Origin: Takakia lepidozioides
Lineage: Eukaryota > Streptophyta > Takakiopsida > Takakiales > Takakiaceae
Direction of reading: 5' to 3'
Length of the DNA stretch: 64,000 nucleotides
NCBI GenBank assembly: GCA_030704615.1
Contig: CM060731.1
Location: forward strand, 63,530,756 to 63,594,755
Shown here: piece after piece, positions 50,541 through 60,200 of the stretch
Position numbering within the stretch: the stretch's first letter is position 1
How the letters are laid out: each line of letters begins with the position of its first letter
The notes under the pieces: generated by a model
Seen by the model: the letters and a program-made list of their open reading frames with translations, nothing else
Told to the model about the DNA's origin: nothing
The model's database searches: none
Translations under genes and position numbers: made by a program

Positions 50541-52131
50541 CTACAAGTTTCTATCCATCTTCCAACAATTTTTGGGCTTAGGCCAATTGAATAACCCCGT
50601 CATGAAACACTTCACAACCTTTTCTAGTTTGTACCGCAACTCTATTGTGTCTACACACAAGTTTTCCAAAGCGGAAGCAAAACAGGTTCCAGTAGACATA
50701 TCGTTGAACAGGCTTGCATCGAACGTGTTACCCCCATTTATTGCCTGGGCTATCTTCCCAATTGCAAAGGTCTCTAATGGCACGGTTAGAGGGGGCATAC
50801 GAGGTGTGCCATCTGACTGGTTGTTGGCTACATTATGAACAATTGCAATTTCAGGTGCAATCCATCATCTATGTGCGAGAGTCTTTATCATATTGTCTCT
50901 GCTCTCGAGAATGTACAACGTGGTTTTTGGGTCATCCGTCGTGGAGGCCATCCCCCAATCGCATACCCCGATGTACACATCTTCAGACCCTTGTGGAAAA
51001 TGCAACAAGATGTTGTTGGGGGACATGTTGTTGTGCAAGAGGTGGTGATTATGGACGTTGAGCATGATGTGCAAAAGCGCCCATGCCAATTGGGTGCGAT
51101 TCTGTCGGAATCGAACTAGTCGTGATTGACCTCCTGCATTTCTGCTCCGTCCCCCGTCGTTCCATTAACTCCATTGTTATCCCGACCATTCCCCCAATTT
51201 CCTGTCAATACTCAACCATGATCGTATGGTCCCCCCATTCCACCAATGTGTGTAACTTTCATTTCGACGTGGATGCAACGCAAAATATTTTATGACGCCG
51301 AAATGATGGAACTTTACAACCAACGCCTCATTGTTATGTTGGACTTTGGCAAGCTCAACATTTGTTTCCCTGGGCGTTTTCCCTGCTAGCTCCCAAGATG
51401 GAGGAATGAATTGATCCCCAACAATTCTAACCTTCCGAATTGTACCATACCCTCCCTGTTTGGGCGCGTCGAGTTGTTGTACCTGTGCGTTTGTGGATGT
51501 ATCTCACGTTCAATGCGCATCCGCAGACAGAGGCCCTGCCCATGGGAGTGGTTGGTTTTGTACGTCATTTGGCGTGGGCCTTTGCCATGTCAGACCACCA
51601 ATCCACAAGCACAAAGAACTCCTCCTCCGAAGTTGGCATGCGACCTTCAGCTACAGGTGTTCTCGTAACACACTTGTCCATGGTTGCCTCAATTCTATGT
51701 GGCATCATGGGCCCGGTCCCTCACCATTTCGTGAACTGGAAACTTTCGCCCTGTCCTCTCCCATTCATCCCCGGCAAAGCCTCCCTCATTCTCATCTCCA
51801 TATTGTGACTGGAATCTAAGGAACCCCTCATTCCCATGTCGGACATATAAAAGATTCAAACGCATTAGTCATTGTCCTTCAAATAATCCAGAGTACCCAA
51901 AGCAAACTCTCCCGCAGTCCACGAAAAAAAGGCAAAAACTCTCCCCCACACAAATCCACTTTCTCCCCCCCCCCCCCCACGCGTAGTCCACTTTCTCCCC
52001 ACCGAAGTAACTCCAAGAAGCCCCAGAACCACACTCACAGAGAGAGAAAAAAGTGGGTTGGGAATGAGGGGTAGGCCCTTATATACTGCTTGGAGAGGCT
52101 TGACGTGCGACCGCCTCTGCTGCCCATTCAC
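50541..52131 (-). pseudogene. Decayed protein-kinase-like gene between transposon-like repeats
   Basis: On the minus strand, 51120-50865 reads a kinase C-lobe start: QLAWALLHIMLNVHNHHLLH, then NNMSPNNILLHF (catalytic loop, where the usual HxD is HNN), then VYIGVCDWGMAS (metal-binding DFG as DWG). After a frameshift near 50865, the reading continues WIAPEIA (the APE motif) and 85 more codons to the stop at 50541. Loss of the catalytic Asp and at least one frameshift argue against an active enzyme. No convincing N-lobe (glycine loop, VAIK lysine) was found in 51200-52131, whose frames are unrecognised. On one side lies a CACTA-like end (to 50420), on the other a stem-loop minisatellite (from 52149), so it may be cargo captured by a DNA transposon. 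Confidence 0.55.
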
Positions 52132-52148
52132 GCCTCACCACGTGTCCA

Positions 52149-52634
52149 GGGAGCGGTCGTACCTAATAACAAAAAAGAAAAAGTCTGCGACCACCATCGG
52201 CCGGTGGTCGTACCCATTTAAAAAATAATTAAAAATGTGCGACCATCCCCTGCTCGTGGTCGCACCCATTTAAAAAAATAATTAAAAATGTGCGACCATA
52301 CCCCGCTGGTGGTCGCACCTATTTAAAAAAAAATGGAAAAAGTTGCGACCACCACTTGCTGGTGGTCGCACTTATTTAAAAAAAATGAAAAAGTTGCAAT
52401 CACCACCTGCTGGTGGTCGCACCCAATTTAAAAAAAAGAAAAAATGTACGACCACCCTCTGCTTGTGGTCGCACTTATTAAAAAAAATGAAAATGCTGCG
52501 ACCACCACCTGCTGGTGGTCACATCCATTTAAAAAATAAGAAAAAATGTGCAACCACCCCCTTTTGGTGGTCGCATCTATTAAAAAAAAATAAAAATTTG
52601 TCCGACCAACCTTTGCTGACCGTCGCATGATTGA
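52149..52634. repeat. 52-bp minisatellite, each unit a perfect or near-perfect hairpin
   Basis: About nine units of 50-53 bp start near 52186, 52238, 52291, 52344, 52395, 52447, 52497, 52549 and 52600. Each has the form TGCGACCACC-(5-8 nt)-GGTGGTCGCA, followed by a spacer CCCATTTAAAAAA plus an A-rich run. The arms stay complementary while the loop and spacer vary. It resembles a transposon subterminal repeat array. Confidence 0.9.
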
Positions 52635-52830
52635 CAATATAAATCATAATATATGAATTTTACAGATAATTAAAGAAGTCCACGTAATGAGGCCACATCG
52701 GTTGTCACGTCGGTTTTCATAGTAAATAGTCAATAGTAAAGTAAAAAATAAACATATTTATGTACAGTAACGTCGGTTTATGACGTGACGTGACGCACTT
52801 CCGTCGCTGACGTGTCAACGCCACGTCACG
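52635..52830. other. Short unassigned interval with ACGTGACG words
   Basis: CGTCGGTTT, GACGTGACGTGACG, GTCGCTGACGTGTCAACG and CCACGTCACGTCC are crowded together at about 52700-52832. This is where the gypsy integrase reading frame is cut off, so it is probably the edge of another element. Confidence 0.45.
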
Positions 52831-53255
52831 TCCAAATTTGCAACTAGGCATTTCATGCAACTTCGAACGTACGTCTCCACCTCGTCTCGCATCCACGGCC
52901 AATAAAATGTTCGTTTTAGTTGTTCGAATATTTTTTCAATTCCAACATGTTCTGCTATCATCGTATCATGAGCTTCAAACAAGACTTCTGGCTTCAATGT
53001 AGGTTCATCAGGGATCCAAAGTTTACCTTCCTTGAATACCAACCCTTGAACTTCTGTCACTTTGTCCTTCTTCTTAATGTCCACGATCTCCCCATCGTCT
53101 TTAGAAGCCATCGTTATCTTGTTCCACCAATCGGGTTGAATGTTGATTTCTGTCAATGTGTTCATGCGCGACATCTTTGTCATTGCATCTGCCAATTGTC
53201 GTTTTCCCTCCACATAGACGATCTTCATGTTAAATTGTTGTCGCCACTCCGCCAC
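52815..53255 (-). pseudogene. Gypsy RNase H end and integrase zinc-binding domain
   Basis: This 146-codon frame starts in the last part of RNase H (VYVEGKRQLADAMTKMSRM, the counterpart of the usual GxxNxxADxLSR). It proceeds to the H2C2 integrase zinc finger near its end: AHDTMIAEHVGIEKIFEQL, then FYWPWMRDEVETYVRSCMKC. The two His and the CxxC pair are present. The frame then changes to unrelated residues (LVANLDVTWR), marking the truncation before the catalytic DDE domain. Confidence 0.85.
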
Positions 53256-53588
53256 TTCCGCCCAACGATTTGTCTCTTTGATAGACTTTCTGTGTCTCCA
53301 AGATCTTTCTGTGTCTCCAAGTACACCAACGGTTTATGGTCTGTCTCCACTATGAACTCTTTGTCTCCAAGATAGTTTGTCTCTTTGATAGATCTTTTCT
53401 GTGTCTCCAAGTACACCAACGGTTTTTGGTCTGTCTCCACTATGAACTCTTTGTCTCCAAGATAGTGTTTCCAATGTTTTGTACCCAAAACAATAGCCAA
53501 TTCTTCTCGTTCGGTTGTATGATAATTTTGTTTCGCAGGTAACAATTTGCGAGAAAAATATGTCACTGGGTGTCATCCGTCTTCCCAT
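53225..53588 (-). pseudogene. Gypsy RNase H domain with an internal duplication
   Basis: The frame begins with YFSRKLLPAKQNYHTTEREEL, followed by AIVLGTKHWKHYLGDKEF, the standard Ty3/gypsy RNase H sequence. The stretch LGDKEFIVETDQKPLVYLET is then repeated as LGDKEFIVETDHKPLVYLET about 30 codons later. At DNA level, GTGTCTCCAAGTACACCAAC occurs at 53311 and 53401 (period 90), with another partial copy near 53270. Such an internal repeat would disrupt the fold. Confidence 0.85.
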
Positions 53589-53876
53589 TCTTGTTGTAAC
53601 ACCTCACCCACTGCTGAGCCTGACGCATCTACCGAGAGCTTGATTAGTCTTGTCGGATCATACCATTTCAAGATCGGGGCATGAAACAATGCATCATTAA
53701 ACGCCTAAAATGCTAACTCCTCTTCTGTACCCCACTTCCATTTAATTCCTTTGCCCCAAATATTTGTCAATGGTTGGGCAATCTTTGAGAATGCCCGTAC
53801 AAATCGTCTAGTGCGGAAAACGGTCTTATATACATCTTCATCAGCGACTCAAATTTGGTTGTATCCACTCCTCAAA

Positions 53877-54281
53877 TCAAAGCTTCGTAAAGTATTTTGC
53901 TCCTCGCAGTTGATCAAATAGATCGTCCATGCGTGGTAACGAGTACTTGTTCTTCAGTGTGTACTGGTTGAGTGCTCGATAATCAATGCACATGCACATT
54001 GCTCCATCTTTTTTCTTCACAAACAACACCGGCTCTCCATACGGGGATACACTTCGTCTTATAAAGCCTTTTGATAGTAGGTCCTCGACTTGAGCCTTAC
54101 ATTCTTCCAACTCGTTTGGTGCTAATCGATAAGGGACTTTACAAGAAGGAGTACTACTTGGAACAACCTCAATCTTATGATCTACTTTTCTTTTTGGCGG
54201 AAGCCGTGCTGGTAGGTCATCTGGAAAAACATCTTTGAACTCTTTCAATACACTCTGTAATTCTATAAGGACCTCACTCAT
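53877..54281 (-). pseudogene. Gypsy reverse transcriptase, N-terminal half
   Basis: The frame reads the classical entry into the Ty3/gypsy polymerase: [60 protein letters not shown] and [20 protein letters not shown], then [15 protein letters not shown]. Here it stops. The following blocks with the YxDD catalytic aspartates are missing, and the sequence goes directly into a scrambled zone before RNase H, so an internal deletion removed the active site. Confidence 0.9.
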
Positions 54282-54619
54282 CTTTTTTCGGATTTTCCAC
54301 GTCTCTTATTAAACCTACAAATAATACGTCTTTCTTACATATAGCTGTAGTACCTATAACAAATGATGGTAGGTTTCGATATGGTGTCCTCACTCGATTT
54401 CCCCATATTTTTCAATTCTGGGTTTTGATTATCTTTCGACGCCAATCAACATCAGGGTTGTGAGATTCCATCCAAGTCATGCCTAATATTACATCATATC
54501 GAGCCAGTCTGACCACTCGTCATTCTAAGGTTTCTCTATATTTACCGATCGACAACTCTATGTTTTTAGGTAGTGTCTCAATGGCCTCTGTATGTTCATT
54601 TGACATTTCTATTTTTTCT

Positions 54620-54745
54620 CTTTCATCCTTTTCTAAGAGGAGTCATAGTTTCAAGGTAACCTTTCTAGATAAGAAGTTTTCTATTGCCCCAAGGTCTATT
54701 AACACTCTCAGAGGTTCCATCTGCCACAATTAACTGTGTCTCTTT
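54620..54745 (-). pseudogene. Gypsy aspartic protease remnant
   Basis: On the minus strand, codons at about 54705-54665 read VLIDLGAIENFLSRK, the counterpart of the usual retropepsin (A/V)LIDSGAT.NFIS core. The catalytic Asp is kept, but the Ser of D-S/T-G is Leu, and the frame is broken on both sides. The upstream LIVADGT fits the approach to this site. Confidence 0.65.
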
Positions 54746-54898
54746 CTTGCCCGCATGATTGATTTTGCCTCTTCCCCTCGCCTTTCCACTTTTTTGTAGA
54801 ACCAGTAAGACCGCGAGGTGTACTTACTGGTTGTCCTCGTTTTCCTGCTCATTGTGATGTTCATTATTTTCTCATCTCCTTAAACTGTTAAGAGGTCT

Positions 54899-55141
54899 TC
54901 AATAAGTTTGTCGATTGTACCTTCCACTTCGGCAGTTGGCCGTAAGATGTCCGTATTTTTCACAGTTGTAACATTGTCTAGTTTCCCTTTGTCCTTCTGT
55001 TCGTGAGAATGTTGAGGAGGTCATATCCTTGTCATTCAATTTCATTTGCCGTTGTGTATTATCTTCCCCATATCTGATTCCCGGCCTATTTCTTTGAGAG
55101 TATTGGAAGTTATCCCGTCTTCGAAGATTTCCAAGCACCAT
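54899..55141 (-). pseudogene. Gypsy gag nucleocapsid zinc knuckle
   Basis: This 80-codon frame is basic and Arg/Gln-rich. It ends with one CCHC knuckle, CYNCEKYGHLTANC (C-x2-C-x4-H-x4-C), the retroviral-type nucleic-acid-binding motif at the end of gag. It lies 40 bases after the gag core frame and is separated from it by a frame change. Confidence 0.85.
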
Positions 55142-55179
55142 AGGCGTTGTCCGTATTGGTTCAATGGAACGTGTATACC

Positions 55180-55692
55180 TTAGTCATATCTTGGTAGCGT
55201 CATTTCAATCTTTTGGGCCAATGAAATTGCTTCGTGGACATCAACCGGGTTGCGTAAAATTACTTCTCCTTCAATTTTCTTCTTCAATCCTTTTTTGAAG
55301 TTGTCTAAAGCTTCTGCAGGACTCATGTCTTCGATTTGGACCTGAAGATTCAAAAAATCTTCAATGTAATTTTGCACACTTCCGCGTTGTTCCAAATTCC
55401 ATAATTTCATTCGAGCAGCTGTAACAGCATCTACTGCCTTGAATTGTTGGAGCAGTCCCGCTTTCAAGGTGCTCCATAGTAAAGGTTCTCCTTTTGCAAT
55501 GTGTCTTCTCTCCCATATCTGTAACCATGTTGAAGCTTTGTCGAGTAGAAAAGATCGTATGAACATTCCGTGGTCCAAATCGCTTGATGTAGGAAAATAT
55601 GACAGATGTACCTCCATTCGATAAATCCATCCTTCTAGCACTTCCATGGTGCGACTTTCTTTATACGGCTCGACCTTGTACGTCTTGTTCAT
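55180..55692 (-). pseudogene. Gypsy gag core (retrotransposon capsid-like domain)
   Basis: This 170-codon frame contains the plant retrotransposon gag pattern: WIYRMEVHLSYFPTSSD, then FIRSFLLDKASTWLQIWERR, LWSTLKAGLLQQFKAVDAV, and the C-terminal LWNLEQRGSVQNYIEDFLN with the L..Q..Q..V..Y...F periodicity. The protein would assemble the particle around the RNA. The N-terminal part is in a neighbouring frame (55905-55711). Confidence 0.9.
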
Positions 55693-55710
55693 CTTTTGGA
55701 GTAACGTATC

Positions 55711-55905
55711 CTACCCATCAGCAATCAGTCCCGGGGCGGTTGATTGTCTCACTTGTTTAAGCTTCTCAATCAACATATTGTTTTGTTGTTGGGTCGTGAT
55801 AAGAACAATCTGCAATTCGTGTAAGCGCTCCATTATCCACACCGTCTGATCATTGGCTTGATGAGTAGTGTGTGCGTTGTCCACCATTTCTTCATTGTCC
55901 GCCAT
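55711..55905 (-). pseudogene. Gypsy gag N-terminal segment
   Basis: The 64-codon frame starts with Met at 55905 (MADNEEMVDN) and carries a likely coiled coil (LHELQIVLITTQQQNNMLIE, followed by KLKQVRQ). It ends just before the gag core, in a different frame. I take its Met as the gag start because it is the first in-frame Met after the primer-binding site that leads into gag-like sequence. A separate 78-codon frame at 56438-56202 lies in the leader and is unrecognised. Confidence 0.6.
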
Positions 55906-56546
55906 CTTGCTCCACTACTCCTTCCTTCGTGATGTTTGTCTTCTAAAATTGATGTATACTATCTCTATTCTTTTATCCTAATACAGTATGTAAATAGTGC
56001 AATCCCAAACCATCCCGTACGTGACTATTGGTATTACAAAATGGATGTTTGAACTCATGACAAGGACTGAACTCATGACTTATACTCCAAATTCTGCAAC
56101 TAAAATCTTACAAGATGATGTTTGTCGATGGTGCGCACATTGATACTAAATACATTTGGCGGTAGAAAATTAGGCGGAAAATGTCTACCTCGATCCATGA
56201 ACTATGTATATACATATATGTATACCTTCCAATTTTTAATTATAGGAAAGACGACAGGTCGTGGGTTTTGTAATGCTTCTTGATATTGTTCATCGTCAAA
56301 TCTTTGTACTATCATATCTCTAATTTCTACCTTACGACGACATATAATTTCAAACTCACACTCCGAAGGAAAATCACGGAAATGGGGTTGATTTAAGTCC
56401 ATAAAAAAATTTATACTATCGTTATGACGCACCATCACTACAATCTATTCAACACTTAAAAATATTAACAACAAAAATCTCTAAAAAAAACATCTTAAAC
56501 GAATCCTCCTAAAGAAGGTATTCACTCCCCACTTTAAGAAAGACTA

Positions 56547-56800
56547 GGCTCTGATACCATTGTAACACCCAAGATCTACACAAACTAGAATAGAAGTACT
56601 TCTCGATTTTTTCCCAAAACAACTCGATGCCTTCTAGGCTTTCATTGCATGTTTATATACCCTTCACAATATGATTATTTTAAAGGTTTGACTTGTGTCA
56701 TGAAGGTGTCCTCCTTCCTATTGGAAGGTGGTAGCCCATCAAGGTCAAGTGACACCATAAGTTACGCTCCCTTCTGGAGGCGTCCTATATATATACATTT
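56547..56800 (-). promoter_or_regulatory. Gypsy primer-binding site and 5' LTR (partial)
   Basis: On the minus strand, TGGTATCAGAGCC at 56559-56547 is the complement of the 3' end of initiator-Met tRNA, the usual plant LTR primer site. Immediately upstream the strand ends ...GGGTGTTACA (56570-56561), a typical LTR 3' edge. A TATA-like stretch lies at about 56789-56798. The outer LTR edge is not identified because AACCACT-type repeats begin near 56805 and no second LTR exists for comparison. Confidence 0.75.
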
Positions 56801-56804
56801 TCAT

Positions 56805-57359
56805 GTATCACCACCAAAGTGGTACCAATCACTGATGTGTATCTAACCACTCACAAAGAGACCACCGGCCGAGTGGTTCCAATTTTTTGAAGTGTATTTA
56901 ACCACTCACTCTCCACCACTTTCCAAGTGGTACCACTCACTGAGGTGTCTTTAACCACTCTAGATCTACGTACGCTGTCCCAGTCCACGTGGAATATTAG
57001 ATTTATTCATTAATCTATATTTCCAGATAATAAATCATAAATAAAAATATTAGTACACGTGGAGTAGCAAGTGGTTTCAACCACTTCAACCACTAACGGT
57101 CTACCACTGTACCTATCCACGTGGTATATTATATTTATTAACAACAATATATTATCAAATGATAAATTCAAAATAAAAAAATACAATATTACACGTGGAG
57201 TACTAAGTGGCTGGAACCACTCCATCTGATGCCCCCGTGGCATTTCATCGGGATTAACCACCGGCTAGTGGTTACCATTACTGAGCAGTGGTTTATAGAG
57301 TGGTAAAAGACAGGAGTGGTTAAAGGGGCCAGTGGTTATTCCGCGTTTTCCTTCTAGTG
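56805..57359. mobile_element. CACTA-like terminal region with AACCACT/AGTGGTT repeats
   Basis: Copies of AACCACT, AGTGG(T/A)AC and CCACTCAC crowd this interval in both orientations, and it ends with CGCGTTTTCCTTCTAGTG at 57359. Inside, a phrase bounded by CCACGTGG(A/T)ATATTA and TACACGTGGAGTA occurs twice (about 56991-57070 and 57118-57205). The matching left end is missing, possibly lost where the gypsy LTR now abuts. Confidence 0.55.
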
Positions 57360-57513
57360 ATTCCAGTGGAATATATAAGATCACAAATGTAAGGGCAGCA
57401 ATCAAGGTGTTAAGATTGGTACCTTTGTTCCTCACAATATGCAATACATTTGTGTACTATTAAATAAAATGACCCGAAGAGGCTTCCACCTACAATGCTA
57501 CGGTTACTCTTGT

Positions 57514-57560
57514 CACTACAGCAAATGGGGAGGGGTTTGCGACGCCAGCCGCGCCTAACT
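57514..57560 (+). mobile_element. CACTA terminus fragment
   Basis: CACTACAGCAAATGGGG and GGGGTTTGCGACGCC resemble the start of the element at 22827 (CACTACAAGAAAAGGGG, then CCTTTGCGACGCC). Only about 45 bp remain. The sequence beyond 57560 is unrelated. Confidence 0.45.
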
Positions 57561-57599
57561 GGGGAGAATCTAGAAGGTTCTAGATGGAGGAGGAAAGTT

Positions 57600-57858
57600 C
57601 CCTAGAAGTTTCGAAAATAACTAGAAATGTTCTTAAGATGTTTGACTTAAAGAAGTTTGACTTGAGGCTCTCAAGTCAAACCTATAAGATATTTATATTA
57701 TGGAGAGTAGGTCAAATATTTGATAAAGTCATAGTGTGGAGAATATGTCAAACCTAGGAAGGTTGACTTTATAAAGTTTTGACTTGACGGTGGTTTGAAC
57801 CCACAACCACATCCAACGTGATATGTGCCCATTACCACTGGGCTACATGCTGGTTGTC
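57600..57858 (-). mobile_element. tRNA-like SINE candidate, minus strand
   Basis: On the minus strand, GTAGCCCAGTGGTAATGG (57846-57829) is a good A box, and GGGTTCAAACC (57802-57792) is a perfect B box at tRNA-like distance. The downstream body contains three TTTGAC(T/C)-based phrases. It does not share the 3' end of the other SINEs here, so it is a second family or an old tRNA pseudogene. Confidence 0.5.
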
Positions 57859-58451
57859 GAAAATGTTTAAGTGGTTTGTGCACCTGCGATAGACTTTGAA
57901 AAAACAGACAAGTGTCCAAATCATTGTGGGATGATGCTATTGAATAGATGGTTTCAAACGTTAAACTTTATTCTGAATTTGAGTCACAGTATTCACTCTC
58001 TAAAGCACTTTCCTCAACTGGAATAGTCGTAGGCTGTACAAATGACGCTTGAATGGTAGCCAACATAGCCAGCTCTTCTCTATTTAGAGCCGTGGCACCA
58101 TCTAATGACCTAGGTATGGGCTGATATGATAAGGTAGACGGTTAATTAACTGAGCCTTACTTTGGGTCTTTCCAGAGTTTGCCAGTATGTCACGTTTCTT
58201 GGGGCATAAAGGAGGTGAGCGTAAAAGAGACGCAAGCTACACTACAAAAAACTATTACTTGGACCAAGAAGTCCAGGAAAAGAAAGTAAATTGTTCTCTT
58301 TTCTCCTAGATAATGATTTCAATACTTGGTCACTTATTCAATTTTGATAATGAGCAAATTTTTGTAAGCTCCACTTACTATATAGTCATTAATGCAACTT
58401 ACTTGATGTAATATGTTAGGCTAATTCATTAGTCATGACTATGTTTGTTAC

Positions 58452-59515
58452 AGGCAAGAATGGATTAAAGCTTGCATTGATGCCGGCATCCACCTAAGAA
58501 AGCTGAAAACACCACTAAAAACCCGGTTTGCTTCTAAGGTCATTCTTTTTAAAGAAACATTTGGAGTTCAAAGATGCGATCAATTTATGTTATTCTAAGA
58601 AAAACTATGCATTACATCTCGAGTACCAAGTATGAAAACTCAGGTTGTTGTGAAAAAAAACAGTGATACCTTCACCCTCGTAGTACACATATGCATAATG
58701 GGTCAGAGTAGAAGTTACTGGTTCTTGTCTGACGCACTTGCCACTGCCTTAACCTTGTGTGTTCAGATGCACAATTCTTTTGTAGAGAAGGGCTTGACCA
58801 ATGTCATTTTGGAAGCAACAATTTTGATTCAGAGTTGGTGGTTTTATAGGCACAGATGATGAATGAGGTTATTAATTACCCTTGCACCATTTCGAAAATT
58901 TGCCATTACATTATCAATTATTCACACTCACAATATTTTAGCACTAATGCTCGACCCACGGCATAAGGGTTTATGTTTGCAGATTGATTATGTAGCAGAG
59001 AGAGGGCAATGACCTTGGTAGAAGAGTATGGTCCACCAAGGTTCTTCTACCCTTTTTGGCGACAACTTTTAAGTGGTTGAATCTAAATTTGCAAGCAAAC
59101 AATGGTCATGTTCTTGGCCCCATTAATATAGCCATCAGTTTTGATATAGACAATTCTTTGTTTGGGTCCGTAGCCACAAGTGATGAGCCAATTATTGCCC
59201 ATGTAAATTCCGAGTTATCTTTGTTTCAAGGTCTTCCAGTTAAACCAGATAAGTGTATCAAACTGTTGGTATGGTGGAAGAACTCAAATGAGACATTTGC
59301 TCATGTTGGGTTCATTGCAAGTCCAATCATGGGAATGCCAAGAAGTCAAATTGAATGTGAATGCATCTTTAGCATAGCAGATGTGATCACAAGTCTACGC
59401 CGATGTCGCTTGGGAGTAAATGTGTTTTTCACTTTAGAAGACAACATAATTACTGATAATGAGGATCTGATTATGCAAATGGGTTTGAAGATGAGTTTGA
59501 CGAGTATGACCTAGG
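58452..59515 (+). pseudogene. hAT transposase, C-terminal half, decayed
   Basis: Three blocks characteristic of plant hAT transposases occur in order on the plus strand: KLKTPLKTRFASKVILFKET (about 58500-58560), ALMLDPRHKGLCLQIDYV (about 58941-58994), and the C-terminal dimerisation domain. The last reads KLLVWWKNSNETFAHVGFIA, then GMPRSQIECECIFSIADVI and SLRRCRLG (about 59262-59420). Stops and frame changes separate the blocks. A TTACAG just before the first block could be a splice acceptor. The dimerisation domain is nearly intact. It is a remnant of an autonomous hAT element and a plausible relative of the source for the hAT MITEs at 5.5 and 9.4 kb, though I cannot show that they share ends. 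Confidence 0.85.
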
Positions 59516-60200
59516 TTTTGTACAGGTTTTGGTCAATTATAGTTTAATCCTCTTTGCATGTTCGACATATATAGGTGTGGGTTTGAGGGGTAGGTAGTTG
59601 GACATTGACATATATGTAGAATTATATGCTAAAGTCCAAATGAATGAAAATTTAGAGAGTTGAATCTAGGATTATTTGAGGTTTGAGAGAAGTGAATAGA
59701 GCATTTCAGAAATGGCATATTTATAGAGGTTCGAGGAGAATTTTAGGTGTATTTAGAATTGATTCTTACACATGTTCAAAGGGCGTGTAAAATATATTGG
59801 CATTGTCATGCGCATGCATATCGCTACACAACTACATCGCTGTCCAAAACCACACAATACATGTGCATACCACACACTAGTATACCACTAGTCCAGCCAC
59901 TAGTCCAACCACTGGGCTGCCACTATACAGTCTTTAGTCCACCACAATCGGCCCTCTAGCTGGTGCTTAGGTCCCTCTAAGTCCAGATAACCACAAGATG
60001 TGATAGTGACCATAGCCTCACTAAGTCCTCCACCACTGTCCCTACTACACTCAAACTCGATAGATCAAGAGGCCGGGTACAAGAGTAGCCCCATCGTTAG
60101 TGGCCGTCTTGCAACCTGTGAACTTGAGCCTGAGATCTCGTGTATTGACTCCCATGAGCTTGGCCTTGCATGTCTTGTTAGCTGCCACTGGTCATATCCA
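59516..60200. other. Unassigned DNA
   Basis: No gene. At 59870-59940 the word CCACTAGT recurs, another short-repeat patch. The minus strand just below 60201 may be the rest of the integrase-PHD element, but no domain is recognisable there. Confidence 0.4.

Larger units (their letters stand above)
52815..56800 (-). mobile_element. Truncated Ty3/gypsy LTR retrotransposon
   Basis: Reading on the minus strand, the order is LTR end (56561), primer-binding site (56559-56547), gag, zinc knuckle, protease, reverse transcriptase, RNase H and the start of integrase. This is the Ty3/gypsy (Metaviridae) gene order. The integrase catalytic core and the 3' LTR are missing, cut near 52830. The reverse transcriptase lacks its YxDD half, and several frameshifts and stops break the polyprotein. 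It is a dead copy. Confidence 0.9.

Noticed and set aside
52149-52634. CRISPR array because of palindromic repeats at regular spacing
   Set aside because: Spacers are also near-identical AT-rich sequence and the genome is a plant; it is a minisatellite.
58240-58265. CACTA element start (CACTACAAAAAACTATTAC)
   Set aside because: There is no subterminal repeat field behind it; the following sequence leads into the hAT transposase remnant.
59516-60200. Continuation of the PHD-integrase protein beyond 60201
   Set aside because: The frame stops at 60201 and the next frames contain no recognisable domain.
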